64,000 nucleotides of DNA. Origin: CANLBN01 sp965230205. Its GTDB lineage: Bacteria > Pseudomonadota > Gammaproteobacteria > Pseudomonadales > Cellvibrionaceae. Below, in pieces: positions 63,817 through 64,000 of the stretch (positions are counted from its first letter, which is position 1; every line of letters starts with the position of its first letter). The stretch covers positions 3,844,001-3,908,000 of the forward strand of contig OZ245996.1 in NCBI GenBank assembly GCA_965230205.1, in the 5' to 3' direction. The notes beneath the pieces were generated by a model. The model was not told the origin of the DNA, searched no databases, and saw only the letters and a program-made list of their open reading frames with translations. The position numbers and the translations under genes are program-made.

Positions 63817-64000
63817 ATGTCCGATATTGAGAATTTAACCATCATGTTTACCGACATAGTCGGGTTTTCCAACATGGTCGCGTCACTCCCACGAACGGAA
63901 AGTGAGAGGGTATTAAAGCAGCATGACAAAATATTACAAAAAGTCATCAAACGCTTTGGTGGCCGGACGATTAAATCCGTTGGAGACTCATTCCTCGTTG
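63817..64000 (+). CDS. Class III adenylate/guanylate cyclase, N-terminal part (cut by window edge)
   Basis: From the ATG at 63817 the open frame runs off the window after 61 codons: SDIENLTIMFTDIVGFSNMV, then KRFGGRTIKSVGDSFLV. The metal-binding Asp in FTDIVGFSN and the GD in KSVGDSFLV mark the catalytic core of class III nucleotide cyclases, placed at the very N-terminus, so any sensor or TPR/AAA domain would follow downstream. Substrate (ATP or GTP) cannot be read from this part. 82 bases separate it from the helicase stop. Confidence 0.85.
   Translation, partial: MSDIENLTIMFTDIVGFSNMVASLPRTESERVLKQHDKILQKVIKRFGGRTIKSVGDSFLV

Noticed and set aside
1..64000. CRISPR arrays, tRNA or rRNA genes
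   Set aside because: No regularly spaced direct repeats of the right form and no recognisable tRNA or rRNA sequence were seen; the spaced repeats at 34-37 kb are attC-like and flank genes.

Overview
The window looks like chromosomal DNA of a polarly flagellated, aerobic, probably marine gammaproteobacterium of low to moderate GC. The grounds are the gene order flhA-flhF-fleN-fliA-cheYZAB-motCD-parC-parP-cheW-DUF2802, which is typical of Pseudomonas/Marinobacter/Vibrio-type flagellates, together with genes for choline-O-sulfate, betaine and probably DMSP metabolism. The genus cannot be fixed from the sequence alone. No rRNA, tRNA, CRISPR array, phage gene or complete insertion sequence was recognised.

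Layout. 1-3.4 kb holds the start of comEC (running off the left edge), gloB and mltD. 3.5-14.9 kb is a methylated-amine (betaine) region: an LtaE-type threonine aldolase, a LysR regulator divergent from choline-sulfatase betC and choline dehydrogenase betA (split by a -1 frame change at a run of six A), a few unrecognised small genes, then a ferredoxin-reductase and a Rieske oxygenase of the glycine-betaine monooxygenase type with a divergent LysR regulator. Together these could take choline sulfate to choline and oxidise it, and demethylate betaine. betB, the dimethylglycine and sarcosine enzymes and the formylglycine-generating enzyme are not in the window. A truncated haemoglobin follows.

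15.4-31.4 kb is one long minus-strand flagellar/chemotaxis block. flhA, at its upstream end, is preceded by a well-spaced sigma-54 -24/-12 promoter. ParC and ParP point to polar placement of the chemoreceptor array.

31.7-33.3 kb is an ECF42-type sigma factor facing a YCII/DGPF protein. 33.8-37.2 kb is a chromosomal integron cassette array without an integrase in the window (CALIN): eight small plus-strand genes, mostly of unknown function, separated by six complete attC-like sites, with one truncated and one collapsed site. 37.3-43.9 kb continues as an accessory stretch of small plus-strand genes (GNAT, a DddL-type DMSP lyase, DUF6122, NIPSNAP, MAPEG, VOC, GFA, cupin). It contains a 228-bp MITE-like element and a solo end of a second copy.

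44.0-52.4 kb has a two-component system, a tandem glutaredoxin-domain protein, an MFS transporter with a long helical C-terminal extension, and a BCCT betaine/DMSP-type transporter with its terminator and a divergent LysR regulator. 52.5-64 kb is housekeeping and repair: DUF2489, rmuC, a TPR protein, murI, and an AddAB-like pair (PD-(D/E)XK nuclease and UvrD-type helicase-nuclease) split by a sensorless chemoreceptor. A class III nucleotide cyclase runs off the right edge.

Two genes (betA and an NTF2-like exported protein) are each broken by a one-base change in a homopolymer run, so read-level checking is advisable before calling either a real pseudogene.
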